DNA from: a virus
Strand: one strand, 5' to 3'
IMG/VR virus record: IMGVR_UViG_3300020213_000007
Span: 1-37,018 of that record
DNA: 37,018 nt
Below, piece by piece: positions 12,389-21,219 of the stretch. How positions within the stretch are numbered: position 1 is the first letter of the stretch; the number at the start of each line of letters is the position of its first letter. A model generated the notes under the pieces. That model saw only the letters and a list, made by a program, of their open reading frames with translations, was not told the origin of the DNA and searched no databases. The translations under genes were made by a program, and so were the position numbers.

Positions 12389-13768
12389 TCAGCCTCTCAT
12401 CAGTGCTCGACGCCGTCGCAGCGTCAACGAGTGCGCCATATCCGAAATCGGAAACGCGCCGTAATGGGTGTGCGGGTTGTTGCGCCGCACTTCGGCTGCA
12501 GCGCCACACGGGCGGGATGAAGTCGTCCATGATGCGCCCGGCGCCGTCGAGTTGCCCGTCGCCCAATAGGTCCCCATCCCCGTCGCGGGTGAGCCGTACG
12601 AACCGTCGACGAGTTCCGCCCAAGGCGAATCTTCGAGGGTGGCCTCATTCGCGACATGCGCGAACGACGACGCCGCACCGGACGTCTTGTACGCGTTGGT
12701 GAACGCGAGCGTGAACGGCTGGTACGACGTCGCTCCCGTGTCCGACGCGTCGATCTGGCCGTTCGGGAACGCATCGGACCCGTCACTGTCGAGGGCATAA
12801 GCACCGTCGAACTGTGCCATCTGGATGATGCAGCCCGTCTGGCTGACACCACCGAACCCGACCGTCAACGTCGTGGCGGACGCAATGTCTGCGGACGCCA
12901 TCGCGGTAAAGACCGTCGTCCGATACAGAGACGTCCCCAGCGAGTTCCACGGCTGCGTCAGGTGTGCGGCACTGACAACCGTGAGGCCCGTCATGGTCGG
13001 CACGTCCGGCGCGGTCGCGGTCGCCGCAGCTTTCGTGTTCGTGATCGCGATCCAGACCGGGCGGTTCTTCCGGAGGATCGCGGTCGTCGAATGGGTGTAC
13101 GAGTCGGCGGCCGTCGTACTTGCCGTCCCACCGAGCGACGTTCCGACGACGCCATCCCACTGGATCGTTTCGGCGTTGTCGAACCGGAAGTCGTCGAGGC
13201 TGACGCCGTTCATGGCGACCATGCCCGCACGCCCCGCGGCGGTGACGTGGGACGAACGGGCGTACATACAGTTCGCGTTCGCGCCCCAGCCAGGATCACC
13301 GTCGACCGTCTCGTAGACCTTGGCGCGAAACTCGGTCCCGACCGCCACGAGATGGGCGGTGACGGTCGCGGTCGCGGTCGCGACGTTCGCGGGCGTGAAC
13401 GTCGACAACACGACGTACGTCTCGGGCGCGTCGTCCGTGCACACAACAAGTTCCCACGGCCCGTTATGGGTGTGCGCGGTGACGGGCCGAAGCGTGTAGC
13501 CGACACCCTTGGTCGTCATCCGCACGCACACGCCGGCGCGGGCGTTCGTGCCGACCGGGTCGACTATGTCGGCACGGGACTCCACATCGACGTAGGTCTG
13601 GACGGGCGCAAGGAACGCGTTGTTCACCAGACCGAGGCCGTCGAACCCGAGGAGGAGTTGTGCCCGGCCGCCCGTCACACCCGCCGTTACGAAGTTGCTC
13701 ACGGCGTACCCGACATAGTCGCCGAGCGACGACGCGAACGTTTCCTCATACCGCAACGACGCGGTCAC
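12389..13768 (-). CDS. Tail fibre / minor tail protein
   Basis: 459 residues, GTG start overlapping the previous TGA (GTGA). Long beta-rich protein with laminin-G/jelly-roll-like segments in the first half (YEETFASSLGDYVGY, FRAKVYETVDGDPGW, VSLDDFRFDNAE) and a second beta domain (about 220-400). This arrangement is common in siphovirus receptor-contact proteins. The final 40 residues (SSRPCGAAAEVRRNN and on) look less ordered, and a late frameshift there is possible but not shown. Confidence 0.78.
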   Translation of the reverse strand: MTASLRYEETFASSLGDYVGYAVSNFVTAGVTGGRAQLLLGFDGLGLVNNAFLAPVQTYVDVESRADIVDPVGTNARAGVCVRMTTKGVGYTLRPVTAHTHNGPWELVVCTDDAPETYVVLSTFTPANVATATATVTAHLVAVGTEFRAKVYETVDGDPGWGANANCMYARSSHVTAAGRAGMVAMNGVSLDDFRFDNAETIQWDGVVGTSLGGTASTTAADSYTHSTTAILRKNRPVWIAITNTKAAATATAPDVPTMTGLTVVSAAHLTQPWNSLGTSLYRTTVFTAMASADIASATTLTVGFGGVSQTGCIIQMAQFDGAYALDSDGSDAFPNGQIDASDTGATSYQPFTLAFTNAYKTSGAASSFAHVANEATLEDSPWAELVDGSYGSPATGMGTYWATGNSTAPGASWTTSSRPCGAAAEVRRNNPHTHYGAFPISDMAHSLTLRRRRALMRG

Positions 13769-14007
13769 GGAACCGCACCACCGACGTACCCGACCTGGAA
13801 GAAGATCGTTTCGAGCGTCTCACCTTTCGCGTCGGGCGCCCAGCCGAACCCGATCGCCTCGGCCGCGAGCAACGACCTACGACCCCCGTACACGTCTGAC
13901 GCCTTCGCTCCGATGACCACCGCCTCGGCCGCGGACGCGTCGACCGTGGAGCCGACCCCGTACGTGGCGTCTTTCACGAGGTCGAGGTCGAGGCCGAAAC
14001 GGATCAT
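13765..14007 (-). CDS. Small tail-region protein, 80 residues
   Basis: MIRFGLDLDLVKDATYGVGST start at 14007, overlapping the previous stop (ATGA); its own stop overlaps the fibre GTG. Mixed strands and Ala-rich helix. Probably a structural accessory because of its position; unknown family. Confidence 0.7.
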   Translation of the reverse strand: MIRFGLDLDLVKDATYGVGSTVDASAAEAVVIGAKASDVYGGRRSLLAAEAIGFGWAPDAKGETLETIFFQVGYVGGAVP

Positions 14008-14393
14008 GACGCGATGTTGGTCAAATCCACGTCGACGTCAGCGACGGCCAGAGTGAACGTGTCGCCCGCCGTCACCGCGCTCGCGGTGACGGTGCCGGAG
14101 CCCTGGAACGTCCCGGCGGCCGCCGCGGTCCAAAGCGACACGTGCGTGTAGTCCTCGGTCCCCGCGACGTTGGTCCACGAGGGCGCGTTGTCGCTCGTGA
14201 TCGCGCCACCCGACGCGACACCGAATGTCACTTCCTTCCGGGTCGTCTCCACTGCCGCGTTCGACGCGCCGGCCGCGCCGGGATCGCCGACATGGAGCTT
14301 GAGGAAGAGTTGCGCGGGGCCGGTGTACGAGGTCGCGTTCAGGAACGCGTTGAGCATTGACGCCGCGACGGCCGATGCGAGTCCTACAGCCAT
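14004..14393 (-). CDS. Tail fibre-family protein, 129 residues
   Basis: Starts MAVGLASAVAASMLNAFLNATSY after AAGGAG. The pattern AxxxLNAxxxxTxYTGPAxLFLKLHVGDPG, then ETTRKEVTFGVASGG and YTHVSLWTAAAAGTFQGSG, is a recurrent actinophage virion protein often annotated as tail fibre. It is expected on the virion surface. Confidence 0.82.
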   Translation of the reverse strand: MAVGLASAVAASMLNAFLNATSYTGPAQLFLKLHVGDPGAAGASNAAVETTRKEVTFGVASGGAITSDNAPSWTNVAGTEDYTHVSLWTAAAAGTFQGSGTVTASAVTAGDTFTLAVADVDVDLTNIAS

Positions 14394-14394
14394 A

Positions 14395-14565
14395 TCATTG
14401 CTCCTTGTTCGGGACGCCGAACACGCCGACAGCAACCGCCATCACCGTGGCCAGGCCGATCCATTCCGATGCTGTGATCGCGCTCGGCGCGGACGTAACG
14501 ACGGTCGTCGCCCAGCCGATCAGGCCAGTCACCGCCGCCGTGATGGACTTGCGAAACGGGGCCAT
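14395..14565 (-). CDS. Small two-helix membrane protein, candidate holin
   Basis: 56 residues. MAPFRKSITAAVTGLIGWATT begins at an ATG overlapping the previous stop (TGATG). Two hydrophobic helices (about 8-25 and 33-50) with a basic N-terminus and a charged GVPNKEQ end match small phage holins. It lies just downstream of another membrane protein and the endolysin, forming a lysis cassette. Confidence 0.75.
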   Translation of the reverse strand: MAPFRKSITAAVTGLIGWATTVVTSAPSAITASEWIGLATVMAVAVGVFGVPNKEQ

Positions 14566-14876
14566 CAGGTGCCTCCATCGTCTGCCCGGCCGTTGTGGGG
14601 CCGGTGTTCGATCGCTTCGAGGCGCTCGTCGAGCCGGTCGAAGCGGTCGTCGTCGCGTCGGTCGTGATGTTGCTGCCACGACAACGACTCCGCCCCAATA
14701 CCGAGGAGCTTCGCGAGCATCTCATTCGTCGAGCCGTTGCCGTTCTTCTCCCCGACGGCGTCGTGCAGTGCGTTGAGCCGACGCCGCTGCAACGACGCCC
14801 ACGCGACAAGGAGACCGAGGAGGGCAACTGCCGCTCCGCCGAGAGCCTCGTCGACAACCGATGACACCACCAGCAC
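14565..14876 (-). CDS. Membrane protein with coiled coil, candidate holin/lysis partner
   Basis: 103 residues, GTG start after GAGAGGGG. One N-terminal transmembrane helix (about 5-28), then a charged helical region with DRRDDDRFDRLDERLEAIEHR likely to form a coiled coil. This layout is common in one of two membrane proteins beside actinophage endolysins. It could be a holin or an antiholin/spanin-like partner. Confidence 0.75.
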   Translation of the reverse strand: MLVVSSVVDEALGGAAVALLGLLVAWASLQRRRLNALHDAVGEKNGNGSTNEMLAKLLGIGAESLSWQQHHDRRDDDRFDRLDERLEAIEHRPHNGRADDGGT

Positions 14877-14888
14877 GCGAAACCCCTC

Positions 14889-15677
14889 TCAGTATTTGAT
14901 GTCGGGACCGAAGTCGTAGCGGGTACCGTCATGCCCCCAGATTGTGTAGCCGTCGACGCCGCGTCGAGTGATCGCGACGAAGTGACGGACGCCGAGCCGA
15001 GAGCCCGCAGGGATCGAGAAGTACGACCCCCAGAACGGGCCGGACACCGTCACAACCGCCCCATCCGCCTTCAACTTCGCCGTGCCCGCAGCGTCGGACA
15101 GGACCGCGATCACATCACCAGGTTGGGCCACGTCGAGACTCCATTCGTCAGGCCACGGCCCCGCAGGTGGACCGAGCCGGGCTTGTACGTCGGCGACAAA
15201 CTCACCCCACGGGAATGCCGGACCAGGATCGGTATGCCCGCCCTGCACCGACCACGCGCGAGACACGTCGCCATGACCACAGATGCCGGTACGGCCCCGC
15301 GCCTGGATTGCCTCACCCACAATCCGGACAGCGTCCAGGTTGTGCGCCACGCAATCCTTCGCGACCGCGACGGCGCACCGTTCCACTGCCGCAGCCGAGA
15401 ACCGGTCGGCCCACTGTGCGGCGCTCTGATCGGCCCGGCCAATGATGCAATGATGGATCGCGACCTCGTTGCAGTCGCCGCCGCGCGCGCCGGCCACACA
15501 CTGATCGTCGCGGGCGAGGGTGACCGTGCTGTCGTCGTCGTGGACGTGGTGGTATCCGCCCGTGATCGAGTCGAGGTACCGGCCGAGCGACTCGCCGCTC
15601 GTGCCCGGCGTCTCGGGGCCGACGTTGACATGGACCACGATCTGTCGGATCGGTCGGGTGCGCGCCCAGCGTTTCAT
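14889..15677 (-). CDS. Endolysin, N-acetylmuramoyl-L-alanine amidase
   Basis: 263 residues, ATG 15677 preceded by GGAGGG. Residues about 8-168 match zinc amidases of the Amidase_2 fold: IVVHVN (H16), HHVHDD, and near the end GHGDVSRA (H135) and HTDPGPAFPW (H148, D150). These cut the bond between muramic acid and the stem peptide. The last 90 residues carry a separate beta-rich domain (VIAVLSDAAGTAKLK, GYTIWGHDG), probably for cell-wall binding. The cysteines in the first domain are many for this fold. Confidence 0.9.
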   Translation of the reverse strand: MKRWARTRPIRQIVVHVNVGPETPGTSGESLGRYLDSITGGYHHVHDDDSTVTLARDDQCVAGARGGDCNEVAIHHCIIGRADQSAAQWADRFSAAAVERCAVAVAKDCVAHNLDAVRIVGEAIQARGRTGICGHGDVSRAWSVQGGHTDPGPAFPWGEFVADVQARLGPPAGPWPDEWSLDVAQPGDVIAVLSDAAGTAKLKADGAVVTVSGPFWGSYFSIPAGSRLGVRHFVAITRRGVDGYTIWGHDGTRYDFGPDIKY

Positions 15678-15694
15678 TCGGAAAGCCCTCCAGA

Positions 15695-15904
15695 TCAGGG
15701 GAGGCGGGTCGTCACACCCGCGACACGGAAACTGAGCTTCCCGAGGTCGGAGCGAATCCACACCATCCCGTCCCGCATCGGCGACGGGTCCGCCGACATG
15801 TGGGGCACCATGCCAAACCGACCGTTCGCCGATGCTTGCAGCTCTTCGAGCTCGCGCTCGAGGCGGCGGATCGCAGCAAGAAAGTCGACGTCGCGCCCCG
15901 CCAT
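15695..15904 (-). CDS. 69-residue tail/lysis-border protein
   Basis: MAGRDVDFLAAIRRLERELEEL start; the first 25 residues form an amphipathic or coiled-coil helix, followed by a small beta part (GMVWIRSDLGKLSFRVAGV). The ATG overlaps the stop of the tail hub gene (TGATG). Similar small proteins after the tail genes in actinophages are of unknown function. Confidence 0.75.
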   Translation of the reverse strand: MAGRDVDFLAAIRRLERELEELQASANGRFGMVPHMSADPSPMRDGMVWIRSDLGKLSFRVAGVTTRLP

Positions 15905-16968
15905 CAGACGAACTCGACAGAGAGCGTCTCGCGGCCGTCGTCGCCTACCGACACTCGTTTCGTCCGGATGCGCGGCGTGAACGCGACGAGCCCAAGCCCG
16001 GCGTCGTAGGCGTAGCTCACGACGTCACCGGCCTCGATGTCGCCAACGTCGGCGCCGGTGACGGGAATCAGGTTCTGCGATGTCGTCTGTTTCGCGGTCG
16101 ACGAGTCCGCCAGGAGCCGCGTGGCGTGGTCTGTCATCGTTGCTGCGTTCACGACGTCGGTGCGGCGTGTCGCCACATGCGCGACGCCGAACGCGGCGGC
16201 TTTCGCGGTGTCGGTCGCGGTGGCGGACAGTTCCCCCGCCGCGCCCGACGACGATGCATAGGCGACGGTGCCGAACGTCCCCGCCGCTACAGACTGCGAG
16301 ATGGTCGCGTTTTCGAGTACGCGACGGTCGAGGAATACGGAGCTGGAGCGGTCGGCGCCGCGACGTGGTGCGACCAGCTCCAGTCGGCGGGTCGGCGGGT
16401 CGACGTACCACTCGAAGCCGTTGTCGCGGTCACCCAGCGTCGAGATGATCTCGTCGAGGGTTTTCAGCTCGACGCCGCGAATGGTGTGGGTCGCAAACGA
16501 CCCGGACCCGGCGAGAAGATGAGCGAACGCGATCCCATAGTTTCCGTAGCTCGCCGCATTAATCGCCGAGACCTGAAGTAAGAACCAGATCAGTTGGCCG
16601 TAGTCGGTAGTCACGGCGATGTCGAACGGGTATCGCGTGTAGGTCAAGTAGTAGCGGAGCCCGGCCCCGTGCAAGGTGATCGTCCTCGCCTGGATCGTGT
16701 GGGAGATGAGCGGGCCCGCGGCGACGAGGACGCCATCGCGGTAGATCCACAGTTCACACGGCGTCGCCGCCAAATCGCGCAGGCGTGCGATGCACGCGAC
16801 AGAGAGGCCATCGACCTGGGCACTCACGTCCATCGTGGGTGCGCCGTCGATGCTGTCCGAATAGGAAAGACCGGCCCAGCGGATGCGATCAACTTCCGCG
16901 AGGGTCGGCCATCCGCCGGCAGTCACGGTCGGCGTCCGAGCGACAAGCGACACCGTGTAGTACGCCAC
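15904..16968 (-). CDS. Baseplate hub-like minor tail protein
   Basis: 354 residues, MAYYTVSLVARTPTVTAGGW start. The region YSDSIDGAPTMDVSAQVDGL through ELWIYRDGVLVAAGPLISHT, then ITLHGAGLRYYLTYTRYPFD and YVDPPTRRLELV, follows the pattern of Gp37-like / hub proteins in actinophages. It would sit at the tail tip between distal tail protein and fibres. Confidence 0.82.
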   Translation of the reverse strand: MAYYTVSLVARTPTVTAGGWPTLAEVDRIRWAGLSYSDSIDGAPTMDVSAQVDGLSVACIARLRDLAATPCELWIYRDGVLVAAGPLISHTIQARTITLHGAGLRYYLTYTRYPFDIAVTTDYGQLIWFLLQVSAINAASYGNYGIAFAHLLAGSGSFATHTIRGVELKTLDEIISTLGDRDNGFEWYVDPPTRRLELVAPRRGADRSSSVFLDRRVLENATISQSVAAGTFGTVAYASSSGAAGELSATATDTAKAAAFGVAHVATRRTDVVNAATMTDHATRLLADSSTAKQTTSQNLIPVTGADVGDIEAGDVVSYAYDAGLGLVAFTPRIRTKRVSVGDDGRETLSVEFV

Positions 16969-16971
16969 CGG

Positions 16972-17517
16972 TCAGATCCCGAGGAGCATCAGCGCCGACC
17001 CCGACGCCCACGAGTTCGCGCCCGCGTTACGATCCCAGAAGTCGATCTGCGTAACCGCGGCAGTGTTCCGCCACATCCCCGTAGATACGGTGGCGACCGC
17101 CGCAACGCCCGACTCCGCATGGCCGGACTGCGTCAAGAGCGCCTTATGGATCGCGGCGCGATAGTTCGGCAGGTCGAGGCGAAACGCCGAGAACTTCCCG
17201 GCCGTCGCGGATGCAGCCACGATCTTCGCCGAGAACCCGGCATTCGATTCGCCGTTAGCGTTCGACGCGAGCGGCGTTGACGAATCCGAATAGTTGTACG
17301 ACCAGTCGTAGTTATTGCCGGTATCGGCGTTGAGTCTCAGCCCGGCCGCGGTGAAGCTCCCGAGCGCGGACGACCGGATGCAGCCGACGATCTGCAAATG
17401 CGTGAACGACTGCGGGATCGCCGAGAACGTGATCGCGCCGGTGCCGGTGAGCGCGACCTCGGAAATGACCCGCCACGACCGGTCACTGATCCGACCCGAC
17501 ACACGCGACCGGCTCAT
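16972..17517 (-). CDS. Tail tip beta-sandwich protein
   Basis: 181 residues, ATG 17517 overlapping the preceding stop (ATGA). ITFSAIPQSFTHLQIVGCIRS and GNNYDWSYNYSDSS are typical of a receptor-binding beta-sandwich seen in many phage tail proteins; the C-terminus TQIDFWDRNAGANSWASGSALMLLG closes the sheet. Probable host-contact or tail-tip component. Confidence 0.8.
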   Translation of the reverse strand: MSRSRVSGRISDRSWRVISEVALTGTGAITFSAIPQSFTHLQIVGCIRSSALGSFTAAGLRLNADTGNNYDWSYNYSDSSTPLASNANGESNAGFSAKIVAASATAGKFSAFRLDLPNYRAAIHKALLTQSGHAESGVAAVATVSTGMWRNTAAVTQIDFWDRNAGANSWASGSALMLLGI

Positions 17518-17873
17518 ACGGCGATCGCGTTCACGAACCCGTGCACCACAACCACGTTCGCGGTCGCGGCGAAAGCGCGGACGACCACGCCGTTCTGCAA
17601 GATCAGGCCCGGCACCAACAGATGCAAGCCGTCCTCGGCGGGCACCGTGTACTCGATCAGATCGTTTGGTGATGTCACCCCGCCGAACTCGACAGTCACC
17701 TTGACCGACACGCCCGACGAGTTCACAGCGTAGAGCCACACCTCGTCGTACGTGCCGGGCGTCGTGCCCGTCACCGCAGTATGGACCGTCGTGCCGGCAG
17801 TCGCGGTCGCGACGACGAGGACCCCGCGCCCGTCCGTAGACCCCGACAGTTTACGTTTCGCTACCGCGGCCAT
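17514..17873 (-). CDS. Minor virion protein, 119 residues
   Basis: MAAVAKRKLSGSTDGRGVLVV start after GGAGGCAAG. Beta-rich with GTYDEVWLYAVNSSGVSVKVTVEFGG, like small tail or capsid decoration proteins. Location among the tail genes makes a tail role likely. Confidence 0.75.
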   Translation of the reverse strand: MAAVAKRKLSGSTDGRGVLVVATATAGTTVHTAVTGTTPGTYDEVWLYAVNSSGVSVKVTVEFGGVTSPNDLIEYTVPAEDGLHLLVPGLILQNGVVVRAFAATANVVVVHGFVNAIAV

Positions 17874-17883
17874 CTTGCCTCCA

Positions 17884-18492
17884 TTACGAGAACACCTGTA
17901 GTTCGAGCGGATTTACGCCGACGGTGTGGGACGCGACGCGCGAATCGAGCCCGGCGTCGAGTTCGGCATCGGTGACTGTCGTGTCCGCTGCGACGAGCGT
18001 CCAACGCCACAGCTCCATATACGCGCTCCACGTCGCCGTTGGGCTCGGGTACGCGCCGGTTGCCTTGAGGACCTCGAACTGCGCGTACGCACGCGACGCG
18101 GTCCCCGAGTACGCGGCGTCATTGATGAACAGATTCGCGGTGTAGTAGGTGGTGACCGCGCCGTCAGTCGCCGGTACCGCGACCGTGACCGTCGCGGCGT
18201 CGAGGCGGACAAGGTAGAGGCCTTGCCCGGCGGCGGTGCCGCGCACTACCGCGATGTCGCGCTTGGTTGTCCCCGACCCGATCTTGACATTCATATTCGC
18301 GCCGGTGTCTTGACGGACCCGGAACGCGTTCGGGTTCGGCGTCAGATCCGATGCGTTCGGGCCGATGCCCTGGCGGAGCAACATCGCGCCGAGGAGGCGC
18401 ATCTCTTCCTGATCGGTGTCCGGTTGCGCGGCACCCGCCGAATCGGTCCGGCCCGCGATCGTGAACACCTTGAGCGAATGGACAGCAGCCAC
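17884..18492 (-). CDS. Tail/baseplate protein, 202 residues
   Basis: GTG start, MAAVHSLKVFTIAGRTDSAGAAQPD. The region of NMNVKIGSGTTKRDIAVVRG and GLYLVRLDAATVTVAVPATDG resembles upper-baseplate or fibre-attachment proteins of actinophages, which begin with a conserved strand-rich domain. It directly follows the distal tail gene. Confidence 0.78.
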   Translation of the reverse strand: MAAVHSLKVFTIAGRTDSAGAAQPDTDQEEMRLLGAMLLRQGIGPNASDLTPNPNAFRVRQDTGANMNVKIGSGTTKRDIAVVRGTAAGQGLYLVRLDAATVTVAVPATDGAVTTYYTANLFINDAAYSGTASRAYAQFEVLKATGAYPSPTATWSAYMELWRWTLVAADTTVTDAELDAGLDSRVASHTVGVNPLELQVFS

Positions 18493-18506
18493 GACTCACC
18501 CGCCTC

Positions 18507-19445
18507 TCATGTCAGGTACGCGTTGCGATAGGTGACGAGCGCGAGTACCGACGTCGCGTCGCCCTCGAGGATCTCGAGGCGCAGTTCGTTCGCGCCGGGC
18601 TGGAGGTAGAACGGTTCGCGTGGCTGCGCCCAGAACGCGTAGCGCGACGCGGCATCGTCGGCCCATGCGGGAGACGAGCCGAGCACGACCGGCGAACCCG
18701 ACAAGTACCCGACCGCGCGATACATGTCGGCGACGAGCCACTGACCGGTTCCGGGTCCGCCACCCGTGATCTCGAATGTCTGGCCGGTCGTGACATTCGT
18801 GAGCAACGCACGCGACCATCCATTCGTCCCGCCGTAAATCGCGAGCGTCGGAAACGTGCGAACATTCCCAGCGTTCGTCGCGGGGAACGAGCCGAAGCCG
18901 GAAGCTCCGGCGTAGTCGAACGCGAGGTCCGCGCCCGAACCGGTCGCGTAGTCGAACGCGAGGTCCGCGCCCGAACCGGTCGCGTAGTCGAGGGCTTCGG
19001 TGCCGGTCGAGGTCGGCGACATCGCTACCGCCGACGAAGACGACGCGTACGCGCGCGGGTCCGGGAGGCGTAACTGCACGACGTAGCCGGCGATTGACAT
19101 GCCCGCCTGGTCGCGTTTGCGGGAGCAGCGCGCCACACGACCATACGCCTGGAGTTCTTCCACGTGCGGGAACTTCCACCCGACGATGTTCGCGTCGTCG
19201 ATCGTTTCGGATGGCACGAACGCGGAAGCAAAAGCGGGAGCGTCCTCCGGGAACATCTCAACTTCAATCGTGACGGTCCGCGATGCGGGGAGGTCCCGGC
19301 CGGGGATCTCGCCCCACCCGTCAGGGAGAGCCCGATCTGACGACCGCACCGCGAAGCCGTCGAGGCCCTCGACGTCGACAATGTCGTAAACGGTGCCTTC
19401 GCCGATCGGGAAACCGCCCACGGTGATCTGGTAGTCGGCGGCCAT
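18507..19445 (-). CDS. Distal tail protein (Dit-like)
   Basis: 312 residues, MAADYQITVGGFPIGEGTVYD start immediately after the tape measure stop. Size, position and the layout (N-terminal beta domain; LPASRTVTIEVEMF; Gly-rich C-terminal galectin-like domain with TNVTTGQTFEITGGG and EPFYLQPGANELRLE) match siphovirus distal tail proteins. A 36-base tandem duplication (18911-18946 and 18947-18982) doubles the 12 residues ALDYATGSGADL in the linker. Confidence 0.84.
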   Translation of the reverse strand: MAADYQITVGGFPIGEGTVYDIVDVEGLDGFAVRSSDRALPDGWGEIPGRDLPASRTVTIEVEMFPEDAPAFASAFVPSETIDDANIVGWKFPHVEELQAYGRVARCSRKRDQAGMSIAGYVVQLRLPDPRAYASSSSAVAMSPTSTGTEALDYATGSGADLAFDYATGSGADLAFDYAGASGFGSFPATNAGNVRTFPTLAIYGGTNGWSRALLTNVTTGQTFEITGGGPGTGQWLVADMYRAVGYLSGSPVVLGSSPAWADDAASRYAFWAQPREPFYLQPGANELRLEILEGDATSVLALVTYRNAYLT

Positions 19446-21215
19446 TCAGCGCGTCCTCAGCATCCAGCCGAGTTCCGCGACGATCGCGGCGGCGTCATTC
19501 GTCGGCGCGTAAATGTTGACGGTCCCGACACCGGCCCCGGCCCCGAAGCGGTCGAGTGGGACAACAGCCTCGGGTCCGGCTTCGCCAATGAGTGCGAGTG
19601 TCGGACGTGTCACGATCCCGCCCGCCGCCAGGTGCGGCAAGCCGGGGATGCGCGGGAATTCCGGGGTAAAGTCGTCCCACCCGAACCCATCATCACCGAT
19701 CAGCGACGATTCCAACGCGTCGACGATCGCTCCCGCCGAAGCCTTGATCCCCTCGACGATTGCATCGACGAGCGCCTCGCCGAACTTCTTGAACTCGCGG
19801 CCGGCCCACGGGATCGCGTCGTCCTTGAGCCACGCGCCGATCGCCATGAGCAGATTCCATAGTTGCGTCGGAAGTTTTGGGAGCACGTCTTTGTTGATCC
19901 ACACAAGGAACGCGAGCGCCCACGCCGCGAGCGCCCCAATGATTTTCGGCAACGCCTCGGTAACGATCCACTGCTCCATCCGGACGTACAGCTTGAACAA
20001 TTCTCCGAGCAGCGGCCCGACCAGTGGGAGCACCCACCCCACGAACGCCTGCCCCCACCGGACCAACAGTTCGCCAAGTTTCGGAAGGCCCGTGTCAATC
20101 AGCCAGGCGCCCAGAGCGGAGAGCAAGTGTCCAAGCTCCACGAGCAGCGGCGGGATCTGTGGGAGCACCCACTCAACGAACGCCTTACCCCATGCGACGA
20201 GCTGTGCCGCGATCTCCGGGACCGTCTCGGCGATCCAGGCCCAGAGCTTCGTCGCCATGTCAACGAGTGCCGCCTCGATCGACGGCCATACCTCCCCGAA
20301 CCGCTCGCCGAGGTAGGAAAGCGCGCCGCCCAAGCCGTCCTCACGGAACGTCGCGACCAGATCCTGAAAGACCGCGAAAAGACCGCGGTAGTAGTCGCCG
20401 AGCTTCCCGAGCCACGGTGCCGCCGCCTCGATTGCGCCAGGTAGGCGCTCACTTAGCCACGTCGCGACCGTGTCCACGACGGGGATCAGGCCCGCGCCGA
20501 TCCGTTCCTTGAGGTTTCCGATCGTGACCCCGAGCTTGTCCATCGGGGTCGCCGCAGCCTCCGCCGCACCGCCGAACTGTGTCCCGACCTCATCGAGGAT
20601 GACCTTCTGCGCGGAGAGGAGATCGCCCGCCTCCACGAAGCCCTTGATTTGTTCCTTCTGGTCCGCCGTGAACTGCACGCCCGCGCGGCCGAGCGCGGCG
20701 ATGCCCTTGAGCGGATCGTTCAGCGCCTTGCCGAGCTGCATCGCCGCGCCCGTCGCGTCAGTGCCCATCACGGCCGCCATGTCCTGCGACAGTGCGGTCG
20801 CCCGCGCGAACACGTCGTTACCGGCGCCGACCTCGTTGCGCACATTCGTAAACGTCAACAACAGGTTCGCCGATTGCTGGATCAGGTCGTCGTCGACGCC
20901 GATCTTCTCCGAGATCGCAGCGGTGAGCTTCCCGACCTGGTCGGCGGTGAGGTTCGCGGCGCCACCAGTCGACTTGATGACCGACTCGGTGATCTTCCCA
21001 ATCTTTTCAGCTTCGCGCGCCTCACCCAACGCGTCACCCAACGCGGCTCCGACCCCGACGGTCACGACGGCCACGGCGGCGAACGCTAAGCCGACACCCT
21101 TCGCTACGCTGCCAAGCTTCCGGCCGAACCCGTCCGCAGAGTTGCCGGCCCTGTCGAACGACCGGTTCAGGCCGCGTTCGTCGCCCGAGATGATGACCTC
21201 GATCTTCCGGGCCAT
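19446..21215 (-). CDS. Tape measure protein
   Basis: 589 residues, MARKIEVIISGDERGLNRSF start. An N-terminal hydrophobic helix pair (about 42-62), long helical middle, Trp-rich quasi-repeats of about 40 residues (WVLPQIPPLLVELG type, 330-470), and the typical C-terminal AAGGIVTRPTLALIGEAGPE (about 545-565). Tape measure length sets tail length; at roughly 0.15 nm per residue this predicts a tail of about 90 nm, short for a siphovirus. Confidence 0.93.
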   Translation of the reverse strand: MARKIEVIISGDERGLNRSFDRAGNSADGFGRKLGSVAKGVGLAFAAVAVVTVGVGAALGDALGEAREAEKIGKITESVIKSTGGAANLTADQVGKLTAAISEKIGVDDDLIQQSANLLLTFTNVRNEVGAGNDVFARATALSQDMAAVMGTDATGAAMQLGKALNDPLKGIAALGRAGVQFTADQKEQIKGFVEAGDLLSAQKVILDEVGTQFGGAAEAAATPMDKLGVTIGNLKERIGAGLIPVVDTVATWLSERLPGAIEAAAPWLGKLGDYYRGLFAVFQDLVATFREDGLGGALSYLGERFGEVWPSIEAALVDMATKLWAWIAETVPEIAAQLVAWGKAFVEWVLPQIPPLLVELGHLLSALGAWLIDTGLPKLGELLVRWGQAFVGWVLPLVGPLLGELFKLYVRMEQWIVTEALPKIIGALAAWALAFLVWINKDVLPKLPTQLWNLLMAIGAWLKDDAIPWAGREFKKFGEALVDAIVEGIKASAGAIVDALESSLIGDDGFGWDDFTPEFPRIPGLPHLAAGGIVTRPTLALIGEAGPEAVVPLDRFGAGAGVGTVNIYAPTNDAAAIVAELGWMLRTR

Positions 21216-21219
21216 CGTC

